A stretch of DNA of 64,000 nt from NCBI GenBank assembly GCA_000169355.1, contig AAXX01000002.1, positions 186,001-250,000 of the forward strand. The letters are read 5' to 3'. This document shows, in pieces, positions 54,221 to 63,326 of this stretch (positions are counted from its first letter, which is position 1; each line of letters starts with the position of its first letter). Below the pieces are notes generated by a model that made no database searches, had not been told where the DNA came from, and saw nothing but the letters and a program-made list of their open reading frames with translations. The position numbers and the translations under genes were made by a program. This DNA is from Flavobacteria bacterium BAL38 (lineage in GTDB: Bacteria > Bacteroidota > Bacteroidia > Flavobacteriales > Flavobacteriaceae).

Positions 54221-55731
54221 TATTTTAAGCATAGTAAACTTTCTAAATACGTTCGTTCGTTCGATAATCTTGGAACTTTGTGTTGACCGCCTAATTTATC
54301 TTCTTGTTTTAGCCAATCATAAAATAAATTTTCTCTGGCTATATTTAATACTAACGGATTTAAGGTCATGTTATTGTATCGTTTAGCTTCATAATCTGAA
54401 TTAACACTTTGCAGGTTTTCATCTAAAGCCTTTCGGAAATTTTCAATATTATCGGGTTTGGTTTTAAATTCGATAATCCATTCGTGTGCCCCTTTTTGCT
54501 GATTGGTCATAAAAATGGGTGCAACCGTATAGTCGACAATTTCACAGTTGAATTCTTTACAGGTTTTTGCAACGGCTGCATCCGTGTTTTCTACCATTAA
54601 TTCTTCTCCAAAAACATTTATGTGGTGCTTGGTTCTTCCTGTAACTTTAATGCGATACGGATTTAAAGAAGTAAAACGAATAGTGTCGCCAATTAAATAG
54701 CGCCATAAGCCCGAATTAGTCGTAATAACTAAAGCATAATTTTTATGCAATTCTACTTGATTCAGTCGAATAACCCTTTGGTTCAGTGTACCAAAAGTAT
54801 CCATGGGTATAAATTCGTAAAAAATACCATAATCTAGCATCAATAGTAACTCATCGCTATCGTTTTGGTCTTGAATTGCAAAAAAGCCTTCTGAAGCATT
54901 GTAGATTTCGTAGTATTTAAAACTATCTTTTGGAAATAACTTTTTGTATTGTTCTTTATAGGGTTCAAAACTCACACCGCCATGAAAATACACTTCAGCA
55001 TTTGGCCACAGTTCCAATAGGTTTGATTTTCCTGTAGTTTCTAATGTTTTTTGTAACAATACCATCATCCAGCTAGGTACACCAGCCAAGCTAGTAACAT
55101 TTTCATTCATTGTTTCATTGATGATAGCTGGAAGTTTGGTTTCCCAATCGCCCATCAACGATATTTTACTGCTAGGTGTGGAGCTAAATTCGGCCCAAAT
55201 AGGCATGTTGTCAATCAAAATAGCCGATAAATCGCCAAAAAAAGTATTGTTGTCTTCATACAATTGCTTGCTTCCACCTAGGCGCAAACTTTTTCCTGTA
55301 AACAATTGAGAATCTTCATTGTTATTCAAATACAAACACAATAAATCTTTACTAGCCTTATAATGACAATTTTCTAAGGCTTCTGAACTTACAGGGATAA
55401 ATTTACTTTTAGCATTGGTAGTGCCACTCGATTTTGCAAACCATTTGATGTTAGAATGCCAAAATACATTTTGTTCTCCTTTTCGCGTGAGTTCAATTAA
55501 AGGTTCTAACTCTTCATAGGTTGAAACAGGAATTCTTTCACTAAATGTCGTGTAGTTTTTCATCGAAGAAAAATCATATTTTCTACCAATTTGAGTGTTT
55601 TCGGCTGATTTGATTAGGCTAAAAAGCAACTCATCTTGTACTTCATGTGGATATTTTAAAAACAATTCCATTTGATGAATTCGTTTTTTTAAAATCCAAG
55701 TAGCAAAAGAATTTATAATTTGTAATGGCAT
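54220..55731 (-). CDS. GH3 family acyl-adenylate/amidosynthetase-like protein
   Basis: A 503-aa protein of the GH3 (auxin-responsive promoter) family, ANL-type adenylating enzymes. The ATP-binding loop FAKSSGTTNAKSKFIP lies about 107-122, and YEIYNASEGFFA and SGLWRYLIGDTIRF are the other adenylation motifs. In plants GH3 enzymes join amino acids to hormones; bacterial members have no firm substrate. It is coupled to the small lipoprotein gene. Confidence 0.88.
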   Translation of the reverse strand: MPLQIINSFATWILKKRIHQMELFLKYPHEVQDELLFSLIKSAENTQIGRKYDFSSMKNYTTFSERIPVSTYEELEPLIELTRKGEQNVFWHSNIKWFAKSSGTTNAKSKFIPVSSEALENCHYKASKDLLCLYLNNNEDSQLFTGKSLRLGGSKQLYEDNNTFFGDLSAILIDNMPIWAEFSSTPSSKISLMGDWETKLPAIINETMNENVTSLAGVPSWMMVLLQKTLETTGKSNLLELWPNAEVYFHGGVSFEPYKEQYKKLFPKDSFKYYEIYNASEGFFAIQDQNDSDELLLMLDYGIFYEFIPMDTFGTLNQRVIRLNQVELHKNYALVITTNSGLWRYLIGDTIRFTSLNPYRIKVTGRTKHHINVFGEELMVENTDAAVAKTCKEFNCEIVDYTVAPIFMTNQQKGAHEWIIEFKTKPDNIENFRKALDENLQSVNSDYEAKRYNNMTLNPLVLNIARENLFYDWLKQEDKLGGQHKVPRLSNERTYLESLLCLK

Positions 55732-55777
55732 TTAGCGCGTTCCGTTTTGAATTATGAATTATGAATAATAACTTTAC

Positions 55778-55785
55778 CAAAAATA
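55778..55785 (-). promoter_or_regulatory. Putative -7 box for the GH3 gene
   Basis: Minus strand TATTTTTG, 46 bp before the GH3 start codon. A TAACTTTA on the plus strand at 55769-55776 may serve the divergent DUF2797 gene (one mismatch). Confidence 0.48.
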
Positions 55786-55831
55786 GCATTTTTTTTAAAT
55801 AATAAGACTAAAAAGGAAATCTTAACATAAA

Positions 55832-56623
55832 ATGATATATCAAGGCACACTTTCAAAAATGCAAACCGAATTAAGTAATCCAATTCAGTATTATTTAGTT
55901 TTTGAAAATAGTTTTTTAAATATCAATCAACTTCTAGGAAAAACAATAGAAATTGAATTTCAAGGTTACCAATGTTTGAATTGCGGAAAAGCCAAGAAAA
56001 TTTTTCGTCAAGGATTTTGCTACGATTGTTTTATGAGTAGTCCAGCGGTGGGCGATTGGATTATGAAACCCGAATTAAGTACGGCTCATTTAGATATTGA
56101 AGATAGAGATTTAGCTTATGAAAAACGAGTGCAATTGCAACCTCATGTGGTGTATTTAGCTTTATCAAGTGAAGTAAAAGTAGGCGTGACCCGAAAAACG
56201 CAAGTTCCTACTCGTTGGATTGATCAAGGTGCTATACAAGCGATTCCAATTGTAGAAGTTCCAAATAGATATTTAGCAGGAATTACAGAAGTGGCTTTAA
56301 AAAACCATTTTGCTGATAAAACCAATTGGCAAAAAATGCTAAAAAACGAATATCTAGAGATGGATTTAATTGCCGAACGAAATAAAGTTTTCGATTGGTT
56401 ACCTAATGAAGTAAAAGATTATTTCCCAAAGGAAGAAAAAATCATTCAACTTGATTTTCCAGTTTTACACTATCCAAAAAAAGTAACGAGTTTAAATTTA
56501 GATAAAACACCCAATTTTTCAGGAACGCTAACCGGAATCAAAGCTCAATATTTACTTTTTGAAGACGGCACCGTTTTTAATGTAAGAACCTATGAAGGTT
56601 ATGTGGTAAAAATGAGTTTATAA
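55832..56623 (+). CDS. DUF2797 family protein with a zinc-ribbon-like motif
   Basis: A 263-aa cytoplasmic protein of the DUF2797 family. A CLNCGKAKK...GFCYDCF motif (about residues 49-69) provides four cysteines for zinc. The TRWIDQGAIQAIPIVEVPNR block is the family core and resembles GIY-YIG-like folds in some analyses. Function unknown. A terminator follows directly after the stop. Confidence 0.82.
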   Translation: MIYQGTLSKMQTELSNPIQYYLVFENSFLNINQLLGKTIEIEFQGYQCLNCGKAKKIFRQGFCYDCFMSSPAVGDWIMKPELSTAHLDIEDRDLAYEKRVQLQPHVVYLALSSEVKVGVTRKTQVPTRWIDQGAIQAIPIVEVPNRYLAGITEVALKNHFADKTNWQKMLKNEYLEMDLIAERNKVFDWLPNEVKDYFPKEEKIIQLDFPVLHYPKKVTSLNLDKTPNFSGTLTGIKAQYLLFEDGTVFNVRTYEGYVVKMSL

Positions 56624-56626
56624 AAC

Positions 56627-56656
56627 AAAACCCTTTCAAAATTTTGAAAGGGTTTT
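56627..56656. terminator. Bidirectional terminator between the DUF2797 and AsmA-like genes
   Basis: AAAACCCTTTCAAAA / TTTTGAAAGGGTTTT, a 15-bp perfect stem, symmetric A/T flanks. It serves two convergent genes. Confidence 0.85.
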
Positions 56657-56680
56657 ATCAATTATCTTTAAAATTGAAAT

Positions 56681-59290
56681 TTATTCTCCTTTTTTCTTTT
56701 TTCCTCCAAACAAGCCTTTTATTGCATCAGTAGCTTTAGTTTTTATTTCTTCTTTTGGAGTTGTTGCTGCTTTTGTAGTATCTGTTGCGGTTGTTGTACC
56801 AGAGTTATTTCCTTTTGTACCATTCAACATATTAGTTAAAGCAGATGTTCCTTGATTAACTAATTTGTCCTTTTGCATTTTAACCAATTGGGTAGTTAAA
56901 TTTGTAGTGGATTGTTTTAAATCGGTGTTTAATTTGGGTTGTGAAAAATTACCAGTCATTAATCCGGTTACCGGAATACTTGTTATTTGTTTTTGGTCGG
57001 CAGGGGTTAATTTTGCAATTAAATTGTTTACATCATTACCTAAATATTTTACTGGGACATCAAATTTTAAATTATAATTCATCGTTTGATCAAAACCATG
57101 AGTTCCGCCAACATTTACTGTAATATCTTGATATTTGATATCCATAGGTTTTACATTTACTTTTCCGTCTTTGAAAGATAAAGCAGCTTTAACGTCATTT
57201 AAGTTAACTTTACTCATGTCTATGAATTTTAAGTTTGAACTTAAAGTTGTTAACATGGCAGAATTCTTTTCATTAATGGTTGTAGATAATAACTGACCTA
57301 TTAAATCCCCAGAAAGTGTTTTTAAATTTGGCGTCATATCATTTTGTAAATCCCCAGATAATTTAATGGTTGAATTCAGTTTTCCGTTAATAACACCAGC
57401 AATTGGAGCTATTGACTTTAGCATGTCTAATTGCGAAAACGATTCTGCAATATTTACTGCATTTAACCCTAAATCCATGTCGAATTTTGGTGTGTTTCCT
57501 TTGGTTGAAACGGTTCCGGTTAATCCAATGCTTCCTCCAAAAATGCCCATTTTTAAATTATTTAAACTTATTGCTTCATCTCTAATTACCATATTACCAG
57601 AAACATCTTTTAAGTTTAAATTGTCATAAACTACAGTTCCTGCTTTAGCTGTTATGCTACAATCTAGGAAAGAAGGAATTTTTACAGCTTCTGTTGTTTT
57701 CTTTCCTTCATCTGAAGTAGTTGTAGTTGGCGCCATGAAATCGGAAACAACTAATTTTGTCGAGTTCATGTTAAAGTTCCCTTTCAGAATTTGGTTTTTA
57801 AACATAAATCCGTAAAAATTATCTAAAGTTCCGTTTACTTGAAGGTCGGATGAACCTGTTTTTGCGTCAAATTGGTTCAAACGAATTTGATTTGGATTGA
57901 AAGCAACTGAAGCTTGATTGATTTTGAATGGTTTAGCCATTTCTGGACCTTCATAATTGAAACCAGTTAAGCTAACAATTCCCGAATTTTGAATGTTTTG
58001 ATATTGAGAAGTTTCAACTGATTTCATATCAAACTTCGTTTTTACATCGGCTTTTAAAATTCCGGTTAACGGTTTGTCTAACTTTACAGGATACGCTTTG
58101 GTAACATTTGCTAAATTAACAGTTCCTTTTAATTCGGCATCAACTAAAGCATTTGTTGCAATGTTTTTAACAGTTGCTTTCGCATTAAATACATCTTGAT
58201 CAATTGAAAACGAAAGTTGGTTCAAATTCACATAGGTATCATTCATTACACCTGTTTCGTTGATAATATGGGTGTCAATTACGATATTTTTAACCGATTT
58301 TGGTAAATTAGGATATTGGAATGACGCGTTTTTAGACGCAATTTTAATATCAAAAGCAGGAATAGTAGTCTCGGTTAAATTACCTTTTACTTTTCCATCA
58401 ACAGTAAATTGCCCTGTGGTTTTTACTTTGTTAATGTCACCTGAATATGCTTCAGGAATTAATCCTAAGAAGTTCTTAAAATCGGAAGTTGGTGTTTTAA
58501 ATGTTAAATCATAGGTTTGACCGGCTTCCACCATTTGAATAAATCCGTTGAATTCTAATGGTAATTGATTAATTAAGGCTTTGTTGTCTTTAAATTCGTA
58601 TTTGCTTTTTTCTAAATCAATTCCTAAAACGGCATCAAGTGAAATTCCTACATTTTTCATGTAGTTGGTTTTTTCCATTTCAAAAGAAAGTTTAGCAGTA
58701 GTTTTTGTTTCTAAATCTAATTTTTGAGCTGCAAAATTTCCTTTTCCATCATGATAAATGCTATCTAAAACCATTTTCATATTTGAGCTTTCATCAACAT
58801 AACTGAATTTTAAATTTTCTACTTCATAATTTTGAATAGAAAGAGCAAATGGTTTGCTTTCAGAAGATTTTTTATCAGCTTCTTCTTTTATAGCGATGTC
58901 AAAATTTCCTATACCATCTTTATTGAAAATGATATTTACAATTCCGTCAACTACACTAAAACTCTCTAAATTCATTGCTTCGTCATCTCCTTTAAAAAGT
59001 TCTTTTATACTCATGGTTACGTTGGTTTCACCAGCATATAAAAGGGTATCGTTTTCAAAAGGCGCTTTTGTAATAATGCTCAACTTTTCAATCGTAACAT
59101 TAGCTTTAGGAAAACTTTTAAATAAACTTAAATCTACATCTTCAAATGCTATGTTCGCATTTACGCTTTCATTTAAAGTTTTGGCAATCATTTCCTTAAT
59201 TTTGTCTTTAAACAAAAAAGGCGCTGCGGCTAAGGCAATAAGGGTTACTAAAAGAAAAATTCCAGTGCCTTTTAAAACTTTTTTTAACAT
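56681..59290 (-). CDS. AsmA-like envelope protein
   Basis: An 869-aa protein with an N-terminal membrane helix (about 8-28) and an AsmA N-domain. The large periplasmic part is beta-rich, with repeated amphipathic strands (GSIGLTGTVSTKG and VDIKYQDITVNVGGTHGF types) and an AsmA C-domain at about 550-780. A low-complexity Thr/Ala/Lys tail follows (about 800-869). AsmA-like proteins (TamB/YhdP relatives) are proposed lipid-transfer bridges between membranes. Confidence 0.88.
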   Translation of the reverse strand: MLKKVLKGTGIFLLVTLIALAAAPFLFKDKIKEMIAKTLNESVNANIAFEDVDLSLFKSFPKANVTIEKLSIITKAPFENDTLLYAGETNVTMSIKELFKGDDEAMNLESFSVVDGIVNIIFNKDGIGNFDIAIKEEADKKSSESKPFALSIQNYEVENLKFSYVDESSNMKMVLDSIYHDGKGNFAAQKLDLETKTTAKLSFEMEKTNYMKNVGISLDAVLGIDLEKSKYEFKDNKALINQLPLEFNGFIQMVEAGQTYDLTFKTPTSDFKNFLGLIPEAYSGDINKVKTTGQFTVDGKVKGNLTETTIPAFDIKIASKNASFQYPNLPKSVKNIVIDTHIINETGVMNDTYVNLNQLSFSIDQDVFNAKATVKNIATNALVDAELKGTVNLANVTKAYPVKLDKPLTGILKADVKTKFDMKSVETSQYQNIQNSGIVSLTGFNYEGPEMAKPFKINQASVAFNPNQIRLNQFDAKTGSSDLQVNGTLDNFYGFMFKNQILKGNFNMNSTKLVVSDFMAPTTTTSDEGKKTTEAVKIPSFLDCSITAKAGTVVYDNLNLKDVSGNMVIRDEAISLNNLKMGIFGGSIGLTGTVSTKGNTPKFDMDLGLNAVNIAESFSQLDMLKSIAPIAGVINGKLNSTIKLSGDLQNDMTPNLKTLSGDLIGQLLSTTINEKNSAMLTTLSSNLKFIDMSKVNLNDVKAALSFKDGKVNVKPMDIKYQDITVNVGGTHGFDQTMNYNLKFDVPVKYLGNDVNNLIAKLTPADQKQITSIPVTGLMTGNFSQPKLNTDLKQSTTNLTTQLVKMQKDKLVNQGTSALTNMLNGTKGNNSGTTTATDTTKAATTPKEEIKTKATDAIKGLFGGKKKKGE

Positions 59291-59326
59291 AATTATATTT
59301 TTTGAAGTGAATGTAATTTCTTATTA

Positions 59327-59334
59327 CAAAATTA
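59327..59334 (-). promoter_or_regulatory. Putative -7 box for the AsmA-like gene
   Basis: Minus strand TAATTTTG, 36 bp before the ATG. Confidence 0.5.
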
Positions 59335-59376
59335 GTACCATTTGTATGTATTTGTATTAATTTTGTGTGAAACTTA

Positions 59377-59413
59377 TAAAAAAAAATCCCAAAAACAAAT
59401 TGTTAATGGGATT
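59377..59413 (-). terminator. Terminator after sppA
   Basis: AATCCCA / TGGGATT stem with a 15-base loop, followed on the minus strand by a run of T's. Confidence 0.65.
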
Positions 59414-59434
59414 GTAATTTTTTATTTCTTTTTA

Positions 59435-61201
59435 TTAATGAATATTTAATTCATAAGGCATCATGGCTTGAATGCCTTTTCTACTTTTTACACGTTTGAT
59501 TTGCTCTAACATTTGGAAGCCTTCTTCACCTAATTGTTCTTTTAATAATTGCTCTTTAGTTTTAAACATGGCCATTCCGGTAAAGTTGGCTAACATGTCT
59601 TCAAAGCTTTTCTCATATTCCGGAAAGTTTTCAGTTCTGTAGGAATTCGTTTTTCCAAGTTTAGCAGCATATTTAATGGCAGCATCTAAACCACCAATTT
59701 CGTCCACTAAACCTAGTTTATGAGCGTCAATTCCTGTCCATACTCTTCCTTGTGCAATTAAATCTACTTGTTCGGTAGTCATTTTTCTTCCATCGGCAAC
59801 ACGTTTTAAGAAAGTAGCATATATTTTTTCGATACTTTCTAGAACAAACCCTTTAAAGTTTTCGTCAATTGGTTCAAAAATACTATATCCACTTGCATTC
59901 TCATGTGTTTTTACTTGCTCTGCGTTAATCCCAATGTTTTTACTTAATTGACTCATATTTGGTAACATTCCAAAAACACCAATTGATCCGGTAATTGTGT
60001 TGGGTTCTGCAAAAATTCTATCGGCATTAGCAGCAATATAATATCCTCCAGAAGCGGCATAATTTCCCATAGAAACCACAACTGGTTTTACTTTTTTAGT
60101 AATTTCTATTTCTCTCCAAATTAATTCTGAGGTTAAAGCGCTTCCACCCGGACTGTTAACACGTAAAACAATTGCTTTTACATCATCATCTTCACGAGCT
60201 TCTTTTAAAGAACGATTGATTGAACCTTCTCCTATTATATTTACATCACCTTCGCCACCAGCAATTTCTCCTTGAGCATAAATTACAGCAATAATATCCT
60301 CTTTTGAGTAATCTTCAACAGTTGAAGCCGCTTTTTGAGCATAATCAGTAATACTAACAATATCGTATTTTTCTTTTTTGTCTAATTTTAATTTTGCTCT
60401 AATAGCATCATGATATTCATCTTCATAAGCTATTTTGTCAATTAATTTATTTGCTAAAGCTAATTCTGGTGTTCTTGCTCCTAAAGAATTTGCAATAGCG
60501 TCTAATTGAGCAATAGATAATTTTCTGCTTTTAGAAATATCGGTAACAATTGTATTCCAAACCGAGTTTAATAAAACTGTCATTTGTTCACGGTTTTCTG
60601 GACTCATTTCTTGAGCTAAGTAGGGTTCAACAGCACTTTTAAATTTACCATGACGTATAACTTCCATTTTTACACCGGCTTTTTCTTGCAATTCTTTCAT
60701 GTATAAAATTTCAGCAGACAATCCTTTGAAATCGATTTCTCCCATTGGGTTTAAATACACTTGATCGGCTACCGAATTTAAATAATATTCACCCTGAGAA
60801 TAACCATTTGAATACGAATAAACAAATTTTCCCGATTTTTTAAATTCGTCTAATTTATCTCTAACTGCTTTACTTTGTGCTAAACCTAGTTGCGATTGAT
60901 TGTTTAAAATGGAGATTCCTTTAATTTTATTATCATTTTTAGCTGCTTCAATCGCATTTAAAATATCGGTAACACCATCATGATGCGCTTCAAAGTAATT
61001 AAAGTCTTTATAATTTGTTTTTCCAGCATAATCAAACGATACTTTTGAAAGATCTAATTCTATAACGGAATTCTTTTTTACACTCACAGTGTCATCTCCA
61101 CTACCAGCAATAGCGCCAATAATTATGATTCCAAAGAAGAAAATCATGCAAAAAATAAATATTCCAACAATAGTTGCTAATACATTCCCTAAAAATTTCA
61201 T
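59435..61201 (-). CDS. sppA: Signal peptide peptidase SppA, 67-kDa type
   Basis: An inner-membrane protease that degrades left-over signal peptides. The 588-aa length is that of the duplicated long form. One N-terminal helix (about 8-33). The catalytic dyad residues are Lys188 (HGKFKSAVEPY) and Ser384 (NYAASGGYYIA), in the two ClpP-like halves, as in E. coli SppA. The gene is divergent from folK-dnk. Confidence 0.95.
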   Translation of the reverse strand: MKFLGNVLATIVGIFIFCMIFFFGIIIIGAIAGSGDDTVSVKKNSVIELDLSKVSFDYAGKTNYKDFNYFEAHHDGVTDILNAIEAAKNDNKIKGISILNNQSQLGLAQSKAVRDKLDEFKKSGKFVYSYSNGYSQGEYYLNSVADQVYLNPMGEIDFKGLSAEILYMKELQEKAGVKMEVIRHGKFKSAVEPYLAQEMSPENREQMTVLLNSVWNTIVTDISKSRKLSIAQLDAIANSLGARTPELALANKLIDKIAYEDEYHDAIRAKLKLDKKEKYDIVSITDYAQKAASTVEDYSKEDIIAVIYAQGEIAGGEGDVNIIGEGSINRSLKEAREDDDVKAIVLRVNSPGGSALTSELIWREIEITKKVKPVVVSMGNYAASGGYYIAANADRIFAEPNTITGSIGVFGMLPNMSQLSKNIGINAEQVKTHENASGYSIFEPIDENFKGFVLESIEKIYATFLKRVADGRKMTTEQVDLIAQGRVWTGIDAHKLGLVDEIGGLDAAIKYAAKLGKTNSYRTENFPEYEKSFEDMLANFTGMAMFKTKEQLLKEQLGEEGFQMLEQIKRVKSRKGIQAMMPYELNIH

Positions 61202-61316
61202 TTTAATTCTATTTATTATTTTGTTATAAGTAGTAAAAGAAACAAAAATGTTACATGTTCATAAAAAAACAAAAAAGGTAAATTATAAGTCTAAAATTGT
61301 TTGTTATTTTGCTAAT

Positions 61317-62450
61317 ATGAGTCAACATCAAGTAATTTTATCTTTAGGAAGCAATCAGGGAAATCGATTAGAGGCGATTGTTTCTTGTATTGATTTGATT
61401 CATAACAAAATAGCTACTGTTGTGAAGGTTTCAAAAGTATATGAAACTCCGGCTTGGGGATTTGAAAGTGAGTCGTTTTTAAATTGCGCAATAGTAGTCC
61501 ATACGTCTAAAAAGGTTCAAAAAATCTTAAATCAAGTTTTAAAAGTTGAAAAAGAACTCGGGCGTATTCGTTCTAAAGATTTGGGATACCAAGCTAGAAT
61601 AATTGATATCGATATTATTGCTTTTGATGAAGAAATCATTGCAACAGAAACCTTGCAAGTTCCGCACCCATTAATGCAAAACAGAAAGTTTGTATTACAA
61701 CCGATGTTGGATTTAGGTTTAAATTGGGAGCATCCAATTTTAAAGAAATCGGTTGCTCAGTTGTTTGCTCAAACCGAAGATAAAAGTGAAATAAAAGCTT
61801 TTGAAGTTTTGGTTTCACCAATTGAAAGACTAGAGTTGCAACAATTCAATTATATTGCGATAGAAGGAAATATTGGTGCAGGAAAAACCACATTATCAAC
61901 CAAAATTGCGGAAGATTGCAATGCCAAATTAGTGCTAGAGCGTTTTGCAGATAATCCGTTTTTGCCAAAATTTTACAAAGATCAAAGTCGCTATGCGTTT
62001 CCTTTAGAAATGTCGTTTTTAGCTGATCGATACCAACAATTATCCGATGATTTAGCGCAATTTGACTTGTTTAAAGATTTTGTGGTGGCCGATTATCATA
62101 TTTTCAAATCCTTGATTTTTGCTAAAGTTACACTTCAGGAAGACGAATTTCGTTTGTATAAAACCATGTTTGACATTATTCACAAAGAAATGCCAAAACC
62201 TGATTTGTACGTGTATTTGTATCAAAACACGGAGCGTCTTTTGGAAAACATCAAAAAACGCGGCAGAAGTTACGAGCAAGAAATTCCAGCGGATTATTTA
62301 GAAAAAATTAATCATGGATATTTGGATTACATCAAAACACAAACCGATTTGAATGTGTTGATTATTGATGTTTCGGATTTGGATTTTGTAAAAAAACAGG
62401 AAGATTATGTGTTTTTGTTGAATGAGATTAATGCCAAGATTAAAAATTAA
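61317..62450 (+). CDS. FolK-deoxynucleoside kinase fusion
   Basis: A bifunctional 377-aa protein. Residues 1-165 are HPPK (FolK), which pyrophosphorylates 6-hydroxymethyl-dihydropterin in folate synthesis: LSLGSNQGNR start, YETPAWG loop, metal ligands Asp97/Asp99 in RIIDIDI and PHP near 117. Residues 178-377 are a deoxynucleoside kinase: P-loop GNIGAGKTT (184-192), LADRYQQL and a RGRSYEQEI lid. I chose the ATG at 61317, the conserved FolK start. This fusion is typical of Flavobacteriaceae and links folate and nucleotide salvage for DNA precursors. Confidence 0.92.
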   Translation: MSQHQVILSLGSNQGNRLEAIVSCIDLIHNKIATVVKVSKVYETPAWGFESESFLNCAIVVHTSKKVQKILNQVLKVEKELGRIRSKDLGYQARIIDIDIIAFDEEIIATETLQVPHPLMQNRKFVLQPMLDLGLNWEHPILKKSVAQLFAQTEDKSEIKAFEVLVSPIERLELQQFNYIAIEGNIGAGKTTLSTKIAEDCNAKLVLERFADNPFLPKFYKDQSRYAFPLEMSFLADRYQQLSDDLAQFDLFKDFVVADYHIFKSLIFAKVTLQEDEFRLYKTMFDIIHKEMPKPDLYVYLYQNTERLLENIKKRGRSYEQEIPADYLEKINHGYLDYIKTQTDLNVLIIDVSDLDFVKKQEDYVFLLNEINAKIKN

Positions 62451-62457
62451 TTTTGGA

Positions 62458-62493
62458 ACACAGATAACACAGATTAAACGGATTTACACAGAT
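62458..62493 (+). repeat. Three copies of ACACAGAT
   Basis: Copies begin at 62458, 62467 and 62486. Such 'cacagattaa/acggattt' strings are dispersed in flavobacterial spacers (from memory). Confidence 0.5.
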
Positions 62494-62550
62494 TTTAAAA
62501 ATTTATTTAATTTCTTCAATCAGTGTTCCTAAATTAAAATTTCGAGATTT

Positions 62551-62688
62551 TTATTTTTTATTAAAAACATTATGACTTTCAATGCTAGTGTATTCGATTA
62601 GAATATGCGGAATAATAATTGTAACAAATAAATACACAAGAAAGATTAGTATTAATATGTAGAAAATCTTTTTCTTTGTATTAAAATT
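62551..62688 (-). pseudogene. Possible remnant of a small membrane protein after trmH
   Basis: In the trmH frame, after its TAA, 45 codons stay open and encode a KKKIFYILILIFLVYLFVTI-type hydrophobic helix and a short polar tail ending NKK. There is no ATG, GTG or TTG before the helix. A codon ACA stands where an ATG would be expected (before KKKIF). It is probably a decayed small membrane protein gene, or a read-through extension; the evidence is thin. Confidence 0.3.
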
Positions 62689-63216
62689 TTACTTCATCTT
62701 CTGAAACAAATCCCATATCACAATCCCAGCACTCACCGAAATATTCAACGAATGTTTACTTCCTAATTGCGGAATCTCAATTACACCATCACTCAAATTA
62801 ATAGCTTCTTGCGAAACCCCTTTTACTTCGTTTCCAAAAATTAAAGCATATTTTGTATTGGTTTCGGGTTGAAAATCGTCCAACATAATGGCATTCTCCG
62901 TTTGCTCCACCGAATATACTTTTACATTTTCTTGTTTCAATTGATGCACTACTTCTAAAACGTCTTTTGCATATTCCCAAGTCACAGTCTCAGTAGCGCC
63001 AAGAGCCGTTTTGTGAATTTCTTTGTTGGGCGGAGTAGCCGTAATACCACACAAATAAATCTTTTCAATCAAAAAAGCATCAGAAGTTCTAAAAACGGAA
63101 CCAATATTATGCAAACTTCTAATGTCGTCTAAGATGACAATAATTGGTGTTTTTTGAGCTTCTTTAAACTCGTCGATGTTTTTGCGTTCTAATTCTGCGT
63201 TGGCTAATTTTCTCAT
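62689..63216 (-). CDS. TrmH/SpoU family RNA 2'-O-methyltransferase
   Basis: A 175-aa SPOUT methyltransferase. The three family motifs are present: motif 1 LDDIRSLHNIGSVFRTSDAF (N and R residues), motif 2 LIFGNEVKGVS, and motif 3 IPQLGSKHSLNISVSAG with the knot. It lacks the extra N-domain of RlmB, so it is a minimal form; the RNA target is unknown. Its -7 box ends only 4 bases before the ATG. Confidence 0.9.
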   Translation of the reverse strand: MRKLANAELERKNIDEFKEAQKTPIIVILDDIRSLHNIGSVFRTSDAFLIEKIYLCGITATPPNKEIHKTALGATETVTWEYAKDVLEVVHQLKQENVKVYSVEQTENAIMLDDFQPETNTKYALIFGNEVKGVSQEAINLSDGVIEIPQLGSKHSLNISVSAGIVIWDLFQKMK

Positions 63217-63220
63217 GTGG

Positions 63221-63228
63221 CAAAAGTA
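63221..63228 (-). promoter_or_regulatory. Putative -7 box for the trmH-type gene
   Basis: Minus strand TACTTTTG (TAnnTTTG), ending 4 bases before the start codon, which implies a leaderless transcript. Confidence 0.5.
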
Positions 63229-63294
63229 AAGATTAATTATAAAACTTTAAAACTTGATTTTTGAAAATGATATTGCCATTGTCTTTGATTTTCT

Positions 63295-63302
63295 TACCTT
63301 CG
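63295..63302 (+). promoter_or_regulatory. Putative -7 box for mutS
   Basis: TACCTTCG (one mismatch to TAnnTTTG), with ATTG 19 bp upstream, 24 bp before the GTG start. Confidence 0.5.
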
Positions 63303-63326
63303 CAATCATACTTAAAATTTGAAATT

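Larger units (their letters stand above)
62451..62688. other. Spacer with ACACAGAT repeats and an orphan ORF remnant
   Basis: This 238-bp region lies between the convergent folK-dnk and trmH genes. ACACAGAT occurs three times in 62458-62493. On the minus strand an open frame runs from the trmH stop to a TAA at 62551-62553 (see separate entry). I see no strong terminator. Confidence 0.6.

Noticed and set aside
58854..59360. Open frame antisense to the 5' part of the AsmA-like gene
   Set aside because: A shadow of the real gene, which has intact family features and a promoter on the other strand.
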